Origin: Branchiostoma belcheri
Lineage: Eukaryota > Chordata > Leptocardii > Amphioxiformes > Branchiostomatidae
Assembly: GCF_001625305.1 (NCBI RefSeq)
Contig: NW_017804587.1
Span: forward strand, 251,727-315,726
Reading direction: 5' to 3'
Length of the DNA: 64,000 nt
Part shown: positions 37,401 to 43,440 of the stretch, piece by piece
How the letters are laid out: the number at the start of each line of letters is the position of its first letter
How positions within the stretch are numbered: the stretch's first letter is position 1
The notes under the pieces: model-generated
Seen by the model: only the letters and a program-made list of their open reading frames with translations
Database searches by the model: none
Told to the model about the DNA's origin: nothing
Program-made: the position numbers and the translations under genes

Positions 37401-37908
37401 TGTTCCGCCTTCTCTACCCTGCCTGACGTGGTGTGTGACCCAAAGACTTGCACCAATGTTTGATCTGTGTCACCGGAATCCACTGGGAAAATACAACTCT
37501 AACCCCAAGTGCCGAGTGTTTACTGTATCATATATTACCTACAGGCAGCAGCCCCTTTTCTAGTTCTACACCCTCAAAACCGCGCACTGCTCAGCAAAAT
37601 CACAACCTGCTACTGTGCCACAGGCAAAACGAAATACTCACTGTAAAGAACCTGAAAAGTCTTATCAACTTCGTAATACATACGTTACCGATATTTGGGG
37701 CATAAGGTGACAATATCGCAAAACACGCGCAGCCTTGGGAGAATGTCTTGACCTTAGGTTTACCTGTAACGTTACCGCTAAGGAACTGAAGAGTCTTGTA
37801 AGGAACGTTCTTCTCACCTGTGATCTGTCCCTGTACGTGTCTCAGCAGCACGGCTGTCAGTAATAAGATGACAGGTAAAATTCCATGGCCAACAGGTAGC
37901 CGAGGCAT
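4339..37908 (-). CDS. EVA1C-like: EVA-1C-like protein with two SUEL (rhamnose-binding-type) lectin domains, 3' end missing
   Basis: Five exons join without a frame break: 37908-37818, 16131-15881, 12048-11925, 5266-5117, 4482-4339 (91+251+124+150+144 nt = 253 codons + 1 nt). All introns are GT-AG with matching phases (1, 0, 1, 1). Residues 1-30 are a signal peptide. SUEL domain 1 (about C45-C153) and SUEL domain 2 (C164-C253) each carry eight cysteines in the same spacing, plus the family motifs YGR (67-69; 186-188), DPC (138-140; 237-239) and KYL/KYV (145-147; 245-247). Known EVA-1/EVA1C proteins have this signal peptide-SUEL-SUEL layout followed by a transmembrane segment and cytoplasmic tail, and act in Slit-Robo axon guidance. 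The membrane part was not found in 1-4338 and probably lies beyond the window. The gene spans at least 33.6 kb. Without the tail, a soluble two-domain lectin is the alternative. Confidence 0.85.
5044..5151. repeat. 36-bp tandem repeat, three copies, over the exon 4 splice donor
   Basis: Units 5044-5079, 5080-5115 and 5116-5151 are nearly identical. On the minus strand each contains 3' exon-4 coding sequence (CPSNIPQPHN) plus a GT donor (after 5117, 5081 and 5045). The unit is 12 codons long, but an in-frame TAG separates the copies. Confidence 0.9.
5117..5266 (-). CDS. EVA1C-like: EVA1C-like exon 4: first half of SUEL lectin domain 2
   Basis: The acceptor is CCTCTCCAG|GCCAG and the donor CACAATG|GTTAGT; 150 nt, phase 1 in and out. 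It encodes residues 156-205, including VACDGDTLRLRC and IYTAMYGR. The last 36 nt plus the donor are repeated twice more downstream (5080-5115 and 5044-5079). Reading past the first donor meets an in-frame TAG at once, so the first donor should be the productive one. Confidence 0.87.
5712..5993. repeat. Perfect 141-bp tandem duplication
   Basis: The segment beginning GAATCCACTGAAATG occurs at about 5712-5852 and again from 5853 to about 5991 with no difference seen until the last bases. Identity implies a very recent event or an assembly duplication. Confidence 0.9.
6480..6672 (-). repeat. tRNA-derived SINE, decayed
   Basis: The minus strand reads as a tRNA-like head with a broken B box, followed by the GTGCCTTTCCCAAGG-type domain shared with the copy at 9226-9430. 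It is more diverged than that copy. Confidence 0.6.
7799..7986. mobile_element. Hairpin MITE family A with perfect 9-bp target duplication
   Basis: Starts TAGCCTATACCAGGC and ends GCCTGGAATAGGCTA. The interior arms contain CTGGAAACAGTAGAAATTGG and CCAGGGGAGTTGG with their complements. It is flanked on both sides by GCATAAGGA. No coding capacity, so non-autonomous. Confidence 0.85.
8638..8812. mobile_element. Hairpin MITE family B
   Basis: The ends are CTAGTCTTCAACAGACTCC and GGAGTCTGGTGAAGACTAG. The interior has TAAAAAGAATGTAGC and its complement around a GGCCGGCC-like centre. Two related copies sit in intron 1 of cystatin genes 2 and 3. Confidence 0.8.
9044..9195. mobile_element. Hairpin MITE family A, decayed
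   Basis: CAGCCTCTTCCAGGATTC...GCCTGGTAAGGCTG, with the TGGAAAGAGTACAAATTGG arm and its complement. Internal deletion compared with full copies. Confidence 0.75.
9226..9430 (-). repeat. tRNA-derived SINE
   Basis: On the minus strand, GGTCTTGTGGTTAGGGT (A-box-like) is followed by GGGTTCGAATCCC (perfect B box) at tRNA-like spacing, then a body containing the complement of AAAGTGCCTTTCCCAAGG. No functional acceptor stem is present, so this is a SINE head and not a tRNA gene. Confidence 0.75.
10282..10715. mobile_element. TIR element with GCCCGTAGCCAGG ends
   Basis: Terminal inverted repeats GCATGCCCGTAGCCAGG-like at the left and CCTGGCTACGGGCATGC at the right. Inside are three to four copies of a ~31-bp unit (AAGGTCCACTTTTTGGTC), the AGCATGCCCCCGGACCCCCC box and a GC palindrome (CGCGCCTTCGGCGCTCG). 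No transposase, so non-autonomous. I believe similar boxes occur in other marine invertebrate genomes, from memory only. Confidence 0.75.
10734..10938. mobile_element. MITE family D (CTCCAAGCAGATC ends)
   Basis: Begins GTAATCTCCAATCAGATC, contains TTTTGGTGGCTGCAATACAG, and ends CTCTTGCTTGGAGAGTAAA, complementary to its start. At least eight related copies or fragments lie in the window. Confidence 0.75.
11925..12048 (-). CDS. EVA1C-like: EVA1C-like exon 3: second half of SUEL lectin domain 1
   Basis: The acceptor is TTTTCCCCAG|AAAATG and the donor CCAA|GTAGGT; 124 nt, phase 0 in, phase 1 out. It encodes residues 115-155: KMLDECQNKRHC, then VFGVDPCPGTSKYLEVKYKC. It contains the SUEL DPC and KYL motifs and four of the eight domain cysteines. 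Frame and phases fit exons 2 and 4 without adjustment. Confidence 0.88.
12190..12262. repeat. (CA)n microsatellite with AGT interruptions and a GA tail
   Basis: Runs of ACACAC separated by AGTC, ending GAGAGAGAGAGAGA. The ORF through it is low-complexity and not a gene. Confidence 0.9.
12574..12711. mobile_element. Hairpin MITE family A, internally deleted
   Basis: Starts TAGCCTCTACATTTG and ends GCCTGGTAGAGGCTA; arms GGGGAGGCGGCTGGAAA and complement. CATTGGCT occurs on both sides, consistent with a target duplication. Confidence 0.8.
12855..12982. mobile_element. Hairpin MITE, TAGCCTGAGTGTCAG type, 9-bp target duplication
   Basis: The arms TAGCCTGAGTGTCAGCCTTG and the complementary end CACTCAGGCTA form a long hairpin (128 bp). 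It is flanked by AGAAACAAA on both sides. The same family is inserted downstream of cystatin gene 3 (59658-59762). Confidence 0.9.
14670..14720. repeat. CA/CAGA microsatellite
   Basis: ACACACATACAGACAGACAGACAGACACAC tract of low complexity, given here only as a compositional block. Confidence 0.85.
15600..15691 (-). CDS. Possible alternative exon: open copy of the EVA1C-like exon 2 3' half
   Basis: 92 nt between CCTTTCAG|CT and TTTACAG|GTAAGG, open in the expected frame, entering in phase 1 and leaving in phase 0 like exon 2. It encodes AITEMAKAVKSD...NENTVCDSPTSLQ. Because exon 2 ends in phase 0 and this exon needs phase 1, it cannot follow exon 2 in frame; it could only replace it, giving a product without the first half of SUEL domain 1. 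It may equally be an unused duplicate. Confidence 0.45.
15746..15843 (-). pseudogene. Duplicated 3' half of EVA1C-like exon 2, frameshifted
   Basis: 98 nt bounded by a good acceptor (TGGTCAG|CTG) and donor (TTTACAG|GTGAGG). It matches the 3' part of exon 2 but carries a +1 insertion in an A run and a 5-nt insertion (ATGCA) near the end. The total +6 keeps the exit phase, but the +1 creates an early TGA. It looks like a decayed exon copy with intact splice sites. Confidence 0.7.
15881..16131 (-). CDS. EVA1C-like: EVA1C-like exon 2: first half of SUEL lectin domain 1
   Basis: The acceptor is ...TGTCCAG|GTATCTC and the donor TTACAG|GTGAGG; 251 nt, phase 1 in and phase 0 out. It encodes residues 31-114, including HVHGCDGEHVTLRC, the SUEL strand motif IQRAMYGR, then an alanine/lysine-rich linker (about 84-97) before the conserved NCDSPTSLQ end. 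Partial copies of this exon lie on both sides (16195-16291 upstream; 15746-15843 and 15600-15691 downstream). Confidence 0.85.
16195..16291 (-). pseudogene. Duplicated 5' half of EVA1C-like exon 2 (pseudoexon)
   Basis: A copy of the first ~95 nt of exon 2 lies 160 bp upstream of the real acceptor, with its own acceptor (GTCCCAG|GTATCTC). It reads ISAASLCSFHFHSCDSKHV, then CPHRTTSG, with several changes from the real exon. It then diverges into intron-like sequence with no clear donor before the real exon begins, so it is probably not functional. Confidence 0.7.
17972..18159. mobile_element. Hairpin MITE family E (CTGGTACCCAGGCTA ends)
   Basis: Starts TAGTCTGGATACCAGGCTC and ends CAGTCTGGTACCCAGGCTA. 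The interior includes GACCTGTTGGCCCTGGAG, which recurs at 18240-18350 and 32690-32770 next to the same end. Confidence 0.65.
18620..18835. repeat. 28-bp minisatellite (AAAACATTAGCCCACT)
   Basis: About seven degenerate units built on AAAACATTAGCCCACTNTCCTGATATCC, diverging from left to right. Confidence 0.85.
19858..20056. mobile_element. Hairpin MITE family A, near full length
   Basis: Starts TAGCCTCTACCAGGC and ends GCCTGGTAGAGGCTA; CCAGGGGAGTTAGTCTGCT faces AGCAGACCAACTCCCCTGG. One of the best preserved copies. Confidence 0.85.
20661..20987. mobile_element. TIR element with CAGGGTTGGACAAGT ends
   Basis: Starts CAGGGTTGGACAAGTTTT and ends GGGACTTGTCCAACCCTG (inverted). Subterminal repeats of ACTTGCCC occur on both sides. 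It is flanked by TTACC on both sides, a possible 5-bp target duplication. No coding capacity. Confidence 0.8.
23100..23370 (-). repeat. tRNA-like SINE candidate
   Basis: On the minus strand CGGGTTCGATTCCCG forms a perfect T-arm/B box (plus positions near 23295-23320), preceded by a GC-rich tRNA-like head and followed by a body rich in GTCGGAGG. Acceptor-stem pairing is poor, so a decayed SINE is more likely than a tRNA gene. Confidence 0.45.
24450..24540. mobile_element. MITE family D, one end
   Basis: AAACACGTCTAAACGAAGCC followed by CCAAACCTCTGCTTGGAGAGTAC, matching the right end of family D. Confidence 0.65.
25320..25460. mobile_element. Hairpin MITE family A, truncated
   Basis: TAGCCTCTACC repeated at the start, GGAGGCGGCTGGAAAGAGTAG arm, a G10 run in the centre, then CTCTCTATTTGGCC; the right end is missing. 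Confidence 0.75.
25944..26082. mobile_element. MITE family D, partial
   Basis: CTTTTGGTGGCTGCAAGACAG, then TTGGCATGGCAGTATCC, CGCCACCCGAAAA and AAGCCGAAGCCTAG, the usual order of family D blocks. Confidence 0.7.
28712..28784. mobile_element. Short hairpin MITE (TAGCCTGGGTACC), 9-bp target duplication
   Basis: 73-bp hairpin with arms TAGCCTGGGTACCATCCGG and complement, flanked by TGGACATTG on both sides. The same family interrupts a LINE at 50298-50384. Confidence 0.93.
29167..29270. mobile_element. Hairpin MITE family A, internally deleted
   Basis: Starts TAGCCTGTACCAGCC and ends GCCTGGTAGAGGCTA; one arm lost. Confidence 0.75.
31291..31480. mobile_element. MITE family D, complete ends
   Basis: TAATCTCCAAGCAGATTC at the left and GATCTGCTTGGAGATTA at the right are inverted repeats. 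An internal CTCCAAGCAGAGG copy suggests a nested partial copy. Confidence 0.75.
31619..31823. mobile_element. Hairpin MITE family A
   Basis: Starts TAGCCTCTATCAGGC, with arm GGGAGGCGGCTGGAAAGAG, and ends GCCTGGTAGAGACTA. Flanks ACGTAGAAG / ATGTAGAAG match at 8 of 9. Confidence 0.85.
32092..32215. repeat. Hairpin repeat (GTTTTAGCTCTAT)
   Basis: ATGTTTTAGCTCTAT...GAGTTTCCAAC faces GTTGGAAACTCCTCCGATAGAGCTAAAACAT (given as two arms), followed by another partial right arm ending GAGCTAAACATACATTG. Confidence 0.75.
32482..32650. mobile_element. Hairpin MITE with an internally repeated arm
   Basis: Ends TAGCCTGGGTTCCAG / CTGGAACCCAGGCTA. The block CACTGGACACAAATATCTCAG and its complement occur twice each, so the element is a hairpin inside a hairpin. 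Flanked by GCTCTAGT on both sides. Confidence 0.9.
33341..33500. mobile_element. Hairpin MITE family A, decayed
   Basis: Starts TAGCCTCTACCGAGG and ends GCCTGGTGGAGGCTA; core CAGGGGAATTGGTCCGCTA. Confidence 0.75.
34406..34582. mobile_element. Hairpin MITE family A with a nested second hairpin
   Basis: The outer element starts TAGCCCCTGCCAAGC and ends GCCTGGTAAAGGCTA. Inside it, about 34500-34565, GGATGGCAGACCCATA faces TATGGGTCTGGCATCC, the signature of another TAGCC-type family. Confidence 0.75.
35333..35452. mobile_element. Hairpin MITE family A, right half
   Basis: TAGCCTCGAGC, then GACAAACTCCCCTGGCATG and the end GCCTGGTACAGGCTA; left arm deleted. Confidence 0.75.
36052..36184. mobile_element. 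MITE family D
   Basis: CTAATCTCCAAGCAGATC...ACCTCTGATTGGAGAGTAC with internal CAAATTGGCAAGACGGTATC, the sequence that makes up the satellite at 40754-41140. Confidence 0.75.
37134..37331. mobile_element. Near-perfect hairpin element 490 bp inside EVA1C-like intron 1
   Basis: TAGCCTCTACCAGGCACCGCG faces CGCGGTGCCTGGTAGAGGCTA (20-21 bp arms), with further pairing through AATAGTAGAAATTGGCCGAA and AGTATACCA. A TAGCC-type element with a different interior from family A. Confidence 0.85.
37818..37908 (-). CDS. EVA1C-like: EVA1C-like exon 1: start codon and signal peptide
   Basis: The ATG at 37908 opens a 30-residue stretch with a hydrophobic core (ILPVILLLTAVLL) followed by HVQGQIT, a typical secretory signal peptide. 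It ends ATC ACA G|GTGAGA, a strong donor in phase 1. The leftover G joins GT at the start of exon 2 to make a Gly codon, which matches the phase of that exon exactly. The surrounding DNA (about 37880-38240) is rich in CpG, as expected near a promoter, although no TATA box stands out. Confidence 0.75.
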
Positions 37909-38240
37909 GGTCCTGCGTGTCGGCTACTCCAGGGTACAGCGCGGGGCACACACCTCGGTCTCACCCCGGGCCGGACAGCCCCGCATCCCAACAACCAACC
38001 ACGGTGTCCCCCCGCGGTATCTCCTCGGCATAACACTCCACAGCGGTACCACAACTCTCCGTACAGCCGCGCAAATCCTGGGGAAAACCTCCGGGTATTC
38101 CTTACGAGACGTCTTGAAGATAGAAGGAGGCAGGACAAGAACGTGTTTCCGTGTGACGTCTTGGCGTGAGCGCCCGAACCGCCCCGACCGCAGGTCTGTA
38201 TCGATCTGTTTGCACGCGCTGTTTTGGACGGGCCCTTTGG
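37909..38240. promoter_or_regulatory. Probable CpG-rich promoter of the EVA1C-like gene
   Basis: GC- and CpG-rich tract immediately upstream (minus strand) of the start codon, in contrast to the AT-rich surroundings. No TATA box or mapped start site; inferred from position and composition. Confidence 0.4.
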
Positions 38241-39929
38241 CCTACTTAGCGCAATTAGCGGGTTGGCATCATCTTTACCTCGAGACTAAACAAACACTGC
38301 GGACTTGTCGCTGCACCCAGGGACGTGTAAGAGCCATTGAGAGTCCTTTATACGGTACGTGTATATGTCATTTAATTGTCATTTATATTGTAGCGGAAAC
38401 ATTGAGTCAAATGGGTAATGGAAGTGTGTCAAGTGAGACCGTGGCCACTCCAGCAGTGTGCATTACGCACTCAAGCCACTTCCACATGCGGCTTCGCTTT
38501 GTAAACCAGTCCGTAAACTATGTATGAAGGAATATATGATACGGCAGGAGTACTAGTATAGCGTGTACACGAGCACAAATATGTGGATAGGCTATTGTTT
38601 CATGCTACATGTATATGTTTCATGCATTTCTGTCTATATTTCAGGACACACTACCCTCGGTTGTGTATGTCATATTGCCCCCTCACCCGTCACACCAAGG
38701 GGTAATTCGAAAGAATGCGTCGTTTAATTACGACAACGGGGTGTCCGGGTGCTGTGGGAAAACGCGGCAAAATACCGAAAGTTTTCCTGACTGATAATCC
38801 AGCAAAAAGGCATAAATAAAGTAGTCGGTAACTGAACGAAGAAAGATCGCCTTCTCATAGCAGATATACGATTGCCGATATAGGCATTCGTTTGACGTTA
38901 CGCAATTGTTCATTATCACAGGCTTCATTTTCGAAACATTTCGGCTTTTTTTAGGATGGACAATGGAGATATACCCGATAGCATTACTACGATAGCACAG
39001 AGAATTAGCTGACTATTGGTAATGGTATGGTTCTTTTCAGTGATGTAGAACGTCATTGGATAGTCCGAATGGGCGGTCTTCTTTCTCTCGTATTAGTGCG
39101 CCACCCAGCGTCGATACTGCAAACTACAGGATGCAGTAGACTTCAATGACGGAAGGCACCATTTGATTGATGTTTCTTTAGGAAATGAAGTCGATAAGAA
39201 GAAATGGTAGGGACTACTACTATTACTATATAAACTATGTTCAATTTGGTACTTTGCATTTGGTAGCTGCGTTGTTTGGGCTCGAGAACAGCATTTGGGT
39301 GGAAAATATAATAAACTGTTAAGTTACAACCTACGCAAACCAGGACTTTATTCACCTAATCAATAAGAAACATTTAACTTCGTCGGTAGTAAAGGTTAAC
39401 ATCATTTAGCGAAGGTATGAGGTGGTGGAACTCATGAGTTTCTGTATTGGGAAGGGGATTCACCAATGGTTAAAATGACTAGATCAAAAGTAATATTTCA
39501 TTTTGCAGACATCTCCTGTCAATCTATATGTAAGCTAAAGGGTAGAGTCCATTTCCCTTTCTTATCTACCTTAGTCCTGTCCATTTTACGCGAAGCTCAG
39601 AATCGATGTTTCGGTCACGGTGTTCTTCAAATAGAAATGAAAGATCATGAAAAATTCCCCAAACGTTTGCCCACCACATGAGTTGGGATGATAACAAACC
39701 ATCGTAACCCTGCGGTCATACGGCGTCCAGCTTGTGAAAGCTTCCTCGCGTATGTAATGTATCAACGGGACAGAGCCTTTTCTTCTTCGTGTTACGCGTA
39801 GGGACAGAAGTTTCACTCACTCACTCATCAACTTGATGCCCGATGTGTCCGATCAGGCGCATATGCATGTACAGGAGGAAAGTAAGGAAGTAAGGTAACT
39901 CATCACAAATATTACACATAGTGATACAT

Positions 39930-40138
39930 TAGCCTCTACCAGGCTTCAGAGGCGGCTAGAAAGAGTAAAAATTGGCCAAAGAGACAGATAAGACGCCAGG
40001 GGAGTTGTCTGCTAAAGGACTAGTTTTTGGGAGCTGCAAATATCACTCTTTACTAGCAGACAAACTTCGATGATATCCGTCTATTTGGCCAATTTCTACT
40101 CTTTCTTGCCGCTACTGAAGACTGGTAGTAGAAGGTAG
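39930..40138. mobile_element. Hairpin MITE family A
   Basis: Starts TAGCCTCTACCAGGC, with arm GGCGGCTAGAAAGAGTA and core CCAGGGGAGTTG; the right end is decayed (ACTGGTAGTAGAAGG). Confidence 0.75.
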
Positions 40139-40365
40139 TCTGCGCAGACATTAGCTGCTGCAGATCCTTGTAATGTCGGTAAGTGTCGTTTCAGATAGGG
40201 ACGTGATCGCGCCTGTGTCGCATTCACGTCCTTCAAGCAGATGTTCAGGGGTGGAAATAGTGAGATTTTCGAATACTAGCGTCCCACGATCTCATGCCTT
40301 CACTAAATTATGTTAACCATTGCGACTGACGACTGCGTGTGCGAGATGTCGGTTAACTTGAGGAA

Positions 40366-40513
40366 TGAAAATTGGCCAAGGGAGTCCAGCCGAGGGGAAG
40401 GTGGCTTCTTTCCCTTTCACTTTAGCTTTCAGTCAAACCTACAAGGCGGCCAAAGATCCCCTGGCAATTATTCTCCTATATATAGCCAACGTAGTTAGTC
40501 TGGTAGAGACTAC
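40366..40513. mobile_element. Hairpin MITE family C, partial
   Basis: AATTGGCCAAGGGAGTCC, GCGGCCAAAGATCCCCTGGC and TATATATAGCCAACGTAG, then CTGGTAGAGACTAC. The complete copy is at 41392-41594. Confidence 0.65.
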
Positions 40514-40677
40514 TACCGGCTATCTCTGGGGCAAATCTTTTCAGTCTATTAGGCTCGTGCTCTCAATGAAGCCTGTTGATGTTGTTACAAGCGGCTGATG
40601 ACGCATGTCATGTTGCGCTCTGTTTGCATCACAATATTGTTACGCAAAACCTCAACCCCCGCACAACTCCATACAAA

Positions 40678-41268
40678 GCCTACTCTCCAGGCTGAGGTTT
40701 AGGCTTCGGCTTACTTTAGGCGTGTTTCTAGGCGTTTTCATGGGGTCTTCTGTAATGTCAATTTGATACTGTTTTGCCAATGGATTGGATACTGCCTTTA
40801 GTGCCTTACCAATTTGATACTGTCTTACCAATTTGATACCGTCTAGATCTAACCAATTTGATACTGTATTACTAATTTGATACTGTCTTTCCAATTTGAT
40901 ACTGTCTTACCAATTTGATACCGTCTAGATCTAGCTAATTTGATACTGTCTTACCAATTCGATACTGTCTTACCAATTTGATACTGTCTTACCAATTTGA
41001 TACTGTATTATACTAATTTGATACTGTCCCACCAATTTGATACTGTCTTACCAATTTGATAATGTCTTCCCAATTTGATACTGTATTACCAATTTGATAA
41101 TGTCTTCCCAATTTGAAGTACTGTCTTACCAATGGATTTGATACAGTCAAATCTGCCCAGGCAACCACCACTTCAACCCGACCACCTGGCCATCACCACC
41201 GCTTTTCACTGCACTGTGTCACCAATTTGATACTGTCTTGCAGCCACAGAAGATCTGTTTGGAGAATT
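40678..41268. mobile_element. MITE family D copy with an expanded internal satellite
   Basis: The left end (CTCTCCAGGCTGAGGTTTAG) and right end (TTGCAGCCACAGAAGATCTG) are family D termini. The middle (about 40754-41140) is about 20 tandem copies of a ~19-bp unit, CCAATTTGATACTGTCTTA, which normally occurs once or twice inside this family. Confidence 0.85.
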
Positions 41269-41391
41269 CCGCTCTAAGCTCATCACAATATTATTACGCC
41301 GGTCTCCACCCCCGCCCGACTGCACACAAAGCCCTGCTGTGCGTCACAGGGTACCGAACAGCGTCATTTTACTGGAACGACAGGAAAACAT

Positions 41392-41594
41392 CAGCCTCCA
41401 CCAGGCCTTCGTCTACTAGTACGTGAATACGGATCGTAGAATTCGGCAAAAAAGAGAGTAAAATTGGCCAAGGGAGTCCGGCCGCGGAGAGGTAGTTTCT
41501 TGCTGCGCGGCCTGTCAAACCTACTAGGCGGCCAAACTCCCCTGGCAAATATTCTCTCTTATATATAGCCAGCGTAGTTACCCTGGTAGAGACT
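41392..41594. mobile_element. Hairpin MITE family C
   Basis: CAGCCTCCACCAGGCC...CCTGGTAGAGACTA, with AGTAAAATTGGCCAAGGGAG and GGCGGCCAAACTCCCCTGG. The TATATATAGCC block is shared with 40366-40513. Confidence 0.75.
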
Positions 41595-41603
41595 AGGAAA
41601 ACA

Positions 41604-41773
41604 TAGGTTTGGGTTTGGGCTTATTTTTGGCGTGTTTTATGCTTTCTTATCGGGATTATCACTGTTTTTTTTTAGTTGGCGTAAAAAACAACAGGGCAAA
41701 AAAGACAGCCCGAAAAAAGCCTTAAAAGCAAGCCAAAAATAAGCCCAAACCCAAACCTCTGCTTGGAGAGTAA
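41604..41773. mobile_element. MITE family D foldback
   Basis: GGTTTGGGTTTGGGCTTATT at the left and AATAAGCCCAAACCCAAACC at the right are perfect inverted arms of 20 bp. The right side continues into CTCTGCTTGGAGAGTA. Confidence 0.85.
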
Positions 41774-41985
41774 GGAAAACACACCGTATCATTACCTAAC
41801 CGACCTGACTAAACACACGCAGTGACCTGTGACAACTGTCAGCAGGTATTGTTCCCCTGTCACAACCACGCTTCCAACCAATAAACACTGCTCATACTTC
41901 AATAACCGTGCCGATATAGGTCCTTACGTAATTCTTACACAATCTGATTCGTAGCTCCATATATTATTCGCTATCAATAATCACA

Positions 41986-42088
41986 TTCCCGGGAAGCGAT
42001 GGCGCGATGTCGGCCATGAAAGGCCTGGCGGCGTCACATCAAGGCGCGCGGCGCGTAATTCGGAGAAAGTTGCTCTCTCTTCCGGGAA
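41986..42088 (+). promoter_or_regulatory. Cluster of three STAT/GAS-type palindromes upstream of the SOCS gene
   Basis: TTCCCGGGAA (41986-41995, TTC-N4-GAA), TTCGGAGAA (42059-42067, TTC-N3-GAA) and TTCCGGGAA (42080-42088, TTC-N3-GAA) lie 156-258 bp before the ATG in a CpG-rich tract. TTC-N3/4-GAA is the known STAT-dimer site, and mammalian CISH and SOCS2 genes are induced through STAT5 sites of this kind. Confidence 0.6.
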
Positions 42089-42243
42089 GCGGAAATCAAC
42101 GACCTCATTTCAAACGCGCGTGTGCCTGCGCCGCGGGCAGGTGTCTGTTGTATACCGGGGAGTGGTATCGGAGATTCACACTCTTGTAATGCCGCAGAAA
42201 CATCGGAAATATTGCTGACACATCGCCGGTGGAAGGACTTGCG

Positions 42244-42819
42244 ATGCCCGGGAACCAGGAGGGCGAACCTCCCGCGCAAGCCCGGGACAGGAGCTCGGAC
42301 TTTGACTTCCAGAGAATCAGCCGGACTGTGGACAAGTTGGAGGCGAGCGGCTGGTACTGGGGTGCCGTGAACGGCAAGGAGGCGATGCGAGCCCTGCGGG
42401 ACCAGAAAGAAGGGACTTTCCTGGTGAGAGACAGTGAAGATTCTGCCCACCTGTTTAGCGTGAGTGTGAAGACTCCCCTGGGAGCCACAAGTGTCAGGAT
42501 AAAGTACACGCAGGAGGGAAACTTTTCCCTGGACTCCGGGGTGAAGAACCGCTGCCCGGAGTTCGACTGCGTGGTCAAGCTGCTGGACTACTACATGCGG
42601 GAGTCGGCTGCAAACGCCGCGAAACACTTCTGGAAGGAGCCGGAGGGAAGGCGGAGGATCCCGCTGATTCTGTCCCGCCCGCTGGTGAGGAAAGTACCGG
42701 ACCTGCAGCACCTGTGTCGCCGGGCCATCAACGCACACACGCCCGCCGGGCTCGCCTGGAAACTCCCGCTACCAGGCCGGCTAAAAAACTTTGTCACGGA
42801 CTATCCGTTCTCATTCTAG
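42244..42819 (+). CDS. SOCS2-like: Suppressor of cytokine signalling, CISH/SOCS2-like
   Basis: 191 residues in one coding exon. The ATG at 42244 is the first after an in-frame TAA at 42187 and has G at -3; the frame stays open to GTG at 42229. A short N-terminal region with an extended-SH2-like helix (about 22-37) leads into an SH2 domain (WYWG at 37-40, FLVRDS at 59-64 with the phosphotyrosine-binding Arg62, to about 146). A SOCS box follows (151-191) with a BC-box (DLQHLCRRAI, Elongin B/C contact) and LPLP (174-177, Cul5 box). SOCS proteins bind activated cytokine receptors or JAKs and recruit a Cul5 ubiquitin ligase. The short N-terminus and the SOCS box fit the CISH/SOCS2 branch better than SOCS1/3, which carry a kinase-inhibitory region, or SOCS4-7, which have long N-termini. 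No clear AATAAA in the next 600 bp. Confidence 0.93.
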   Translation: MPGNQEGEPPAQARDRSSDFDFQRISRTVDKLEASGWYWGAVNGKEAMRALRDQKEGTFLVRDSEDSAHLFSVSVKTPLGATSVRIKYTQEGNFSLDSGVKNRCPEFDCVVKLLDYYMRESAANAAKHFWKEPEGRRRIPLILSRPLVRKVPDLQHLCRRAINAHTPAGLAWKLPLPGRLKNFVTDYPFSF

Positions 42820-43440
42820 CATTGTCATGGGCACGTAATCTCTTAGATAGGGCTATGTATATGTATATTTGCATCAAATGTTATCGTTGTCACAGTGTGA
42901 ATGTCCCCCTATCTAGGACGGTATCTATTTGTAAGGGGTCGAGGACACACTGCTCGTCACAGCGTGTAAGGGACAATACAGCTGTGTACGTGGGTATAGG
43001 TAATGCATTCTGTGGATCAGATGCGTCTTCATGTCTTAAAAAGTACAACAACGAAAGCGCTGTGCACTTTGTTTACCACTGTGGTCCAAGTTCAAGAGTG
43101 AACGCCCGATTAAGGCGACCTTTGGATCCTGTTTATCTATGTTCGCATGAATGCACACATCAGTACGTGCATCCAACAAACTGTGTAGAGGCCGATTTAG
43201 AAAGTATGAAGATTGTTAAAAATATTTTATGACGAGATCTAGTTTTTAGACGTAAAAATAGTTCGTTAAGTTAACGATTTGTGTTAACAAGTCACGATGT
43301 TTCCCCGACTAGAAATACAAAATAGGTGTCAAAATATTTCTGTGGTTTATGAGTATCTTTTCCTAGACTTTACTATACACATTCTATAGTAAGCAACTGC
43401 TGACAGAGGTGCTCGGTTTTCCGCAAATATACAAAGCATA

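Larger units (their letters stand above)
16292..37817 (-). other. EVA1C-like intron 1 (21.7 kb), mostly repeats
   Basis: Joins exon 1 to exon 2 by matching phase. Contents include a 28-bp minisatellite (18620-18835), a TIR element (20661-20987), a tRNA-like SINE (23100-23370), eight or more hairpin elements and MITE D copies. 21600-24700 and 26100-30600 are higher in GC and hold several 100-160-residue ORFs with no recognisable domains. A nested gene cannot be excluded. Confidence 0.6.
38241..41980. other. Intergenic region between the EVA1C-like and SOCS genes
   Basis: The two genes are head to head. The interval holds a family A hairpin (39930-40138), the family D element with satellite (40678-41268), a family C hairpin (41392-41594) and a family D foldback (41604-41773). 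No further gene seen. Confidence 0.6.

Noticed and set aside
37820..38527. 235-residue ORF on the plus strand
   Set aside because: Runs antisense through the signal-peptide exon and the CpG-rich promoter of the EVA1C-like gene; no domain, arginine/proline-rich composition expected from GC-rich non-coding DNA.
40754..41140. CRISPR-like regular repeats
   Set aside because: Contiguous ~19-bp tandem units without unique spacers, inside a eukaryotic MITE; it is a minisatellite.
42034..42738. 234-residue ORF on the minus strand
   Set aside because: Antisense shadow of the SOCS coding exon.
42714..43232. 172-residue ORF after the SOCS gene
   Set aside because: Starts inside the SOCS box in another frame; no recognisable motif.
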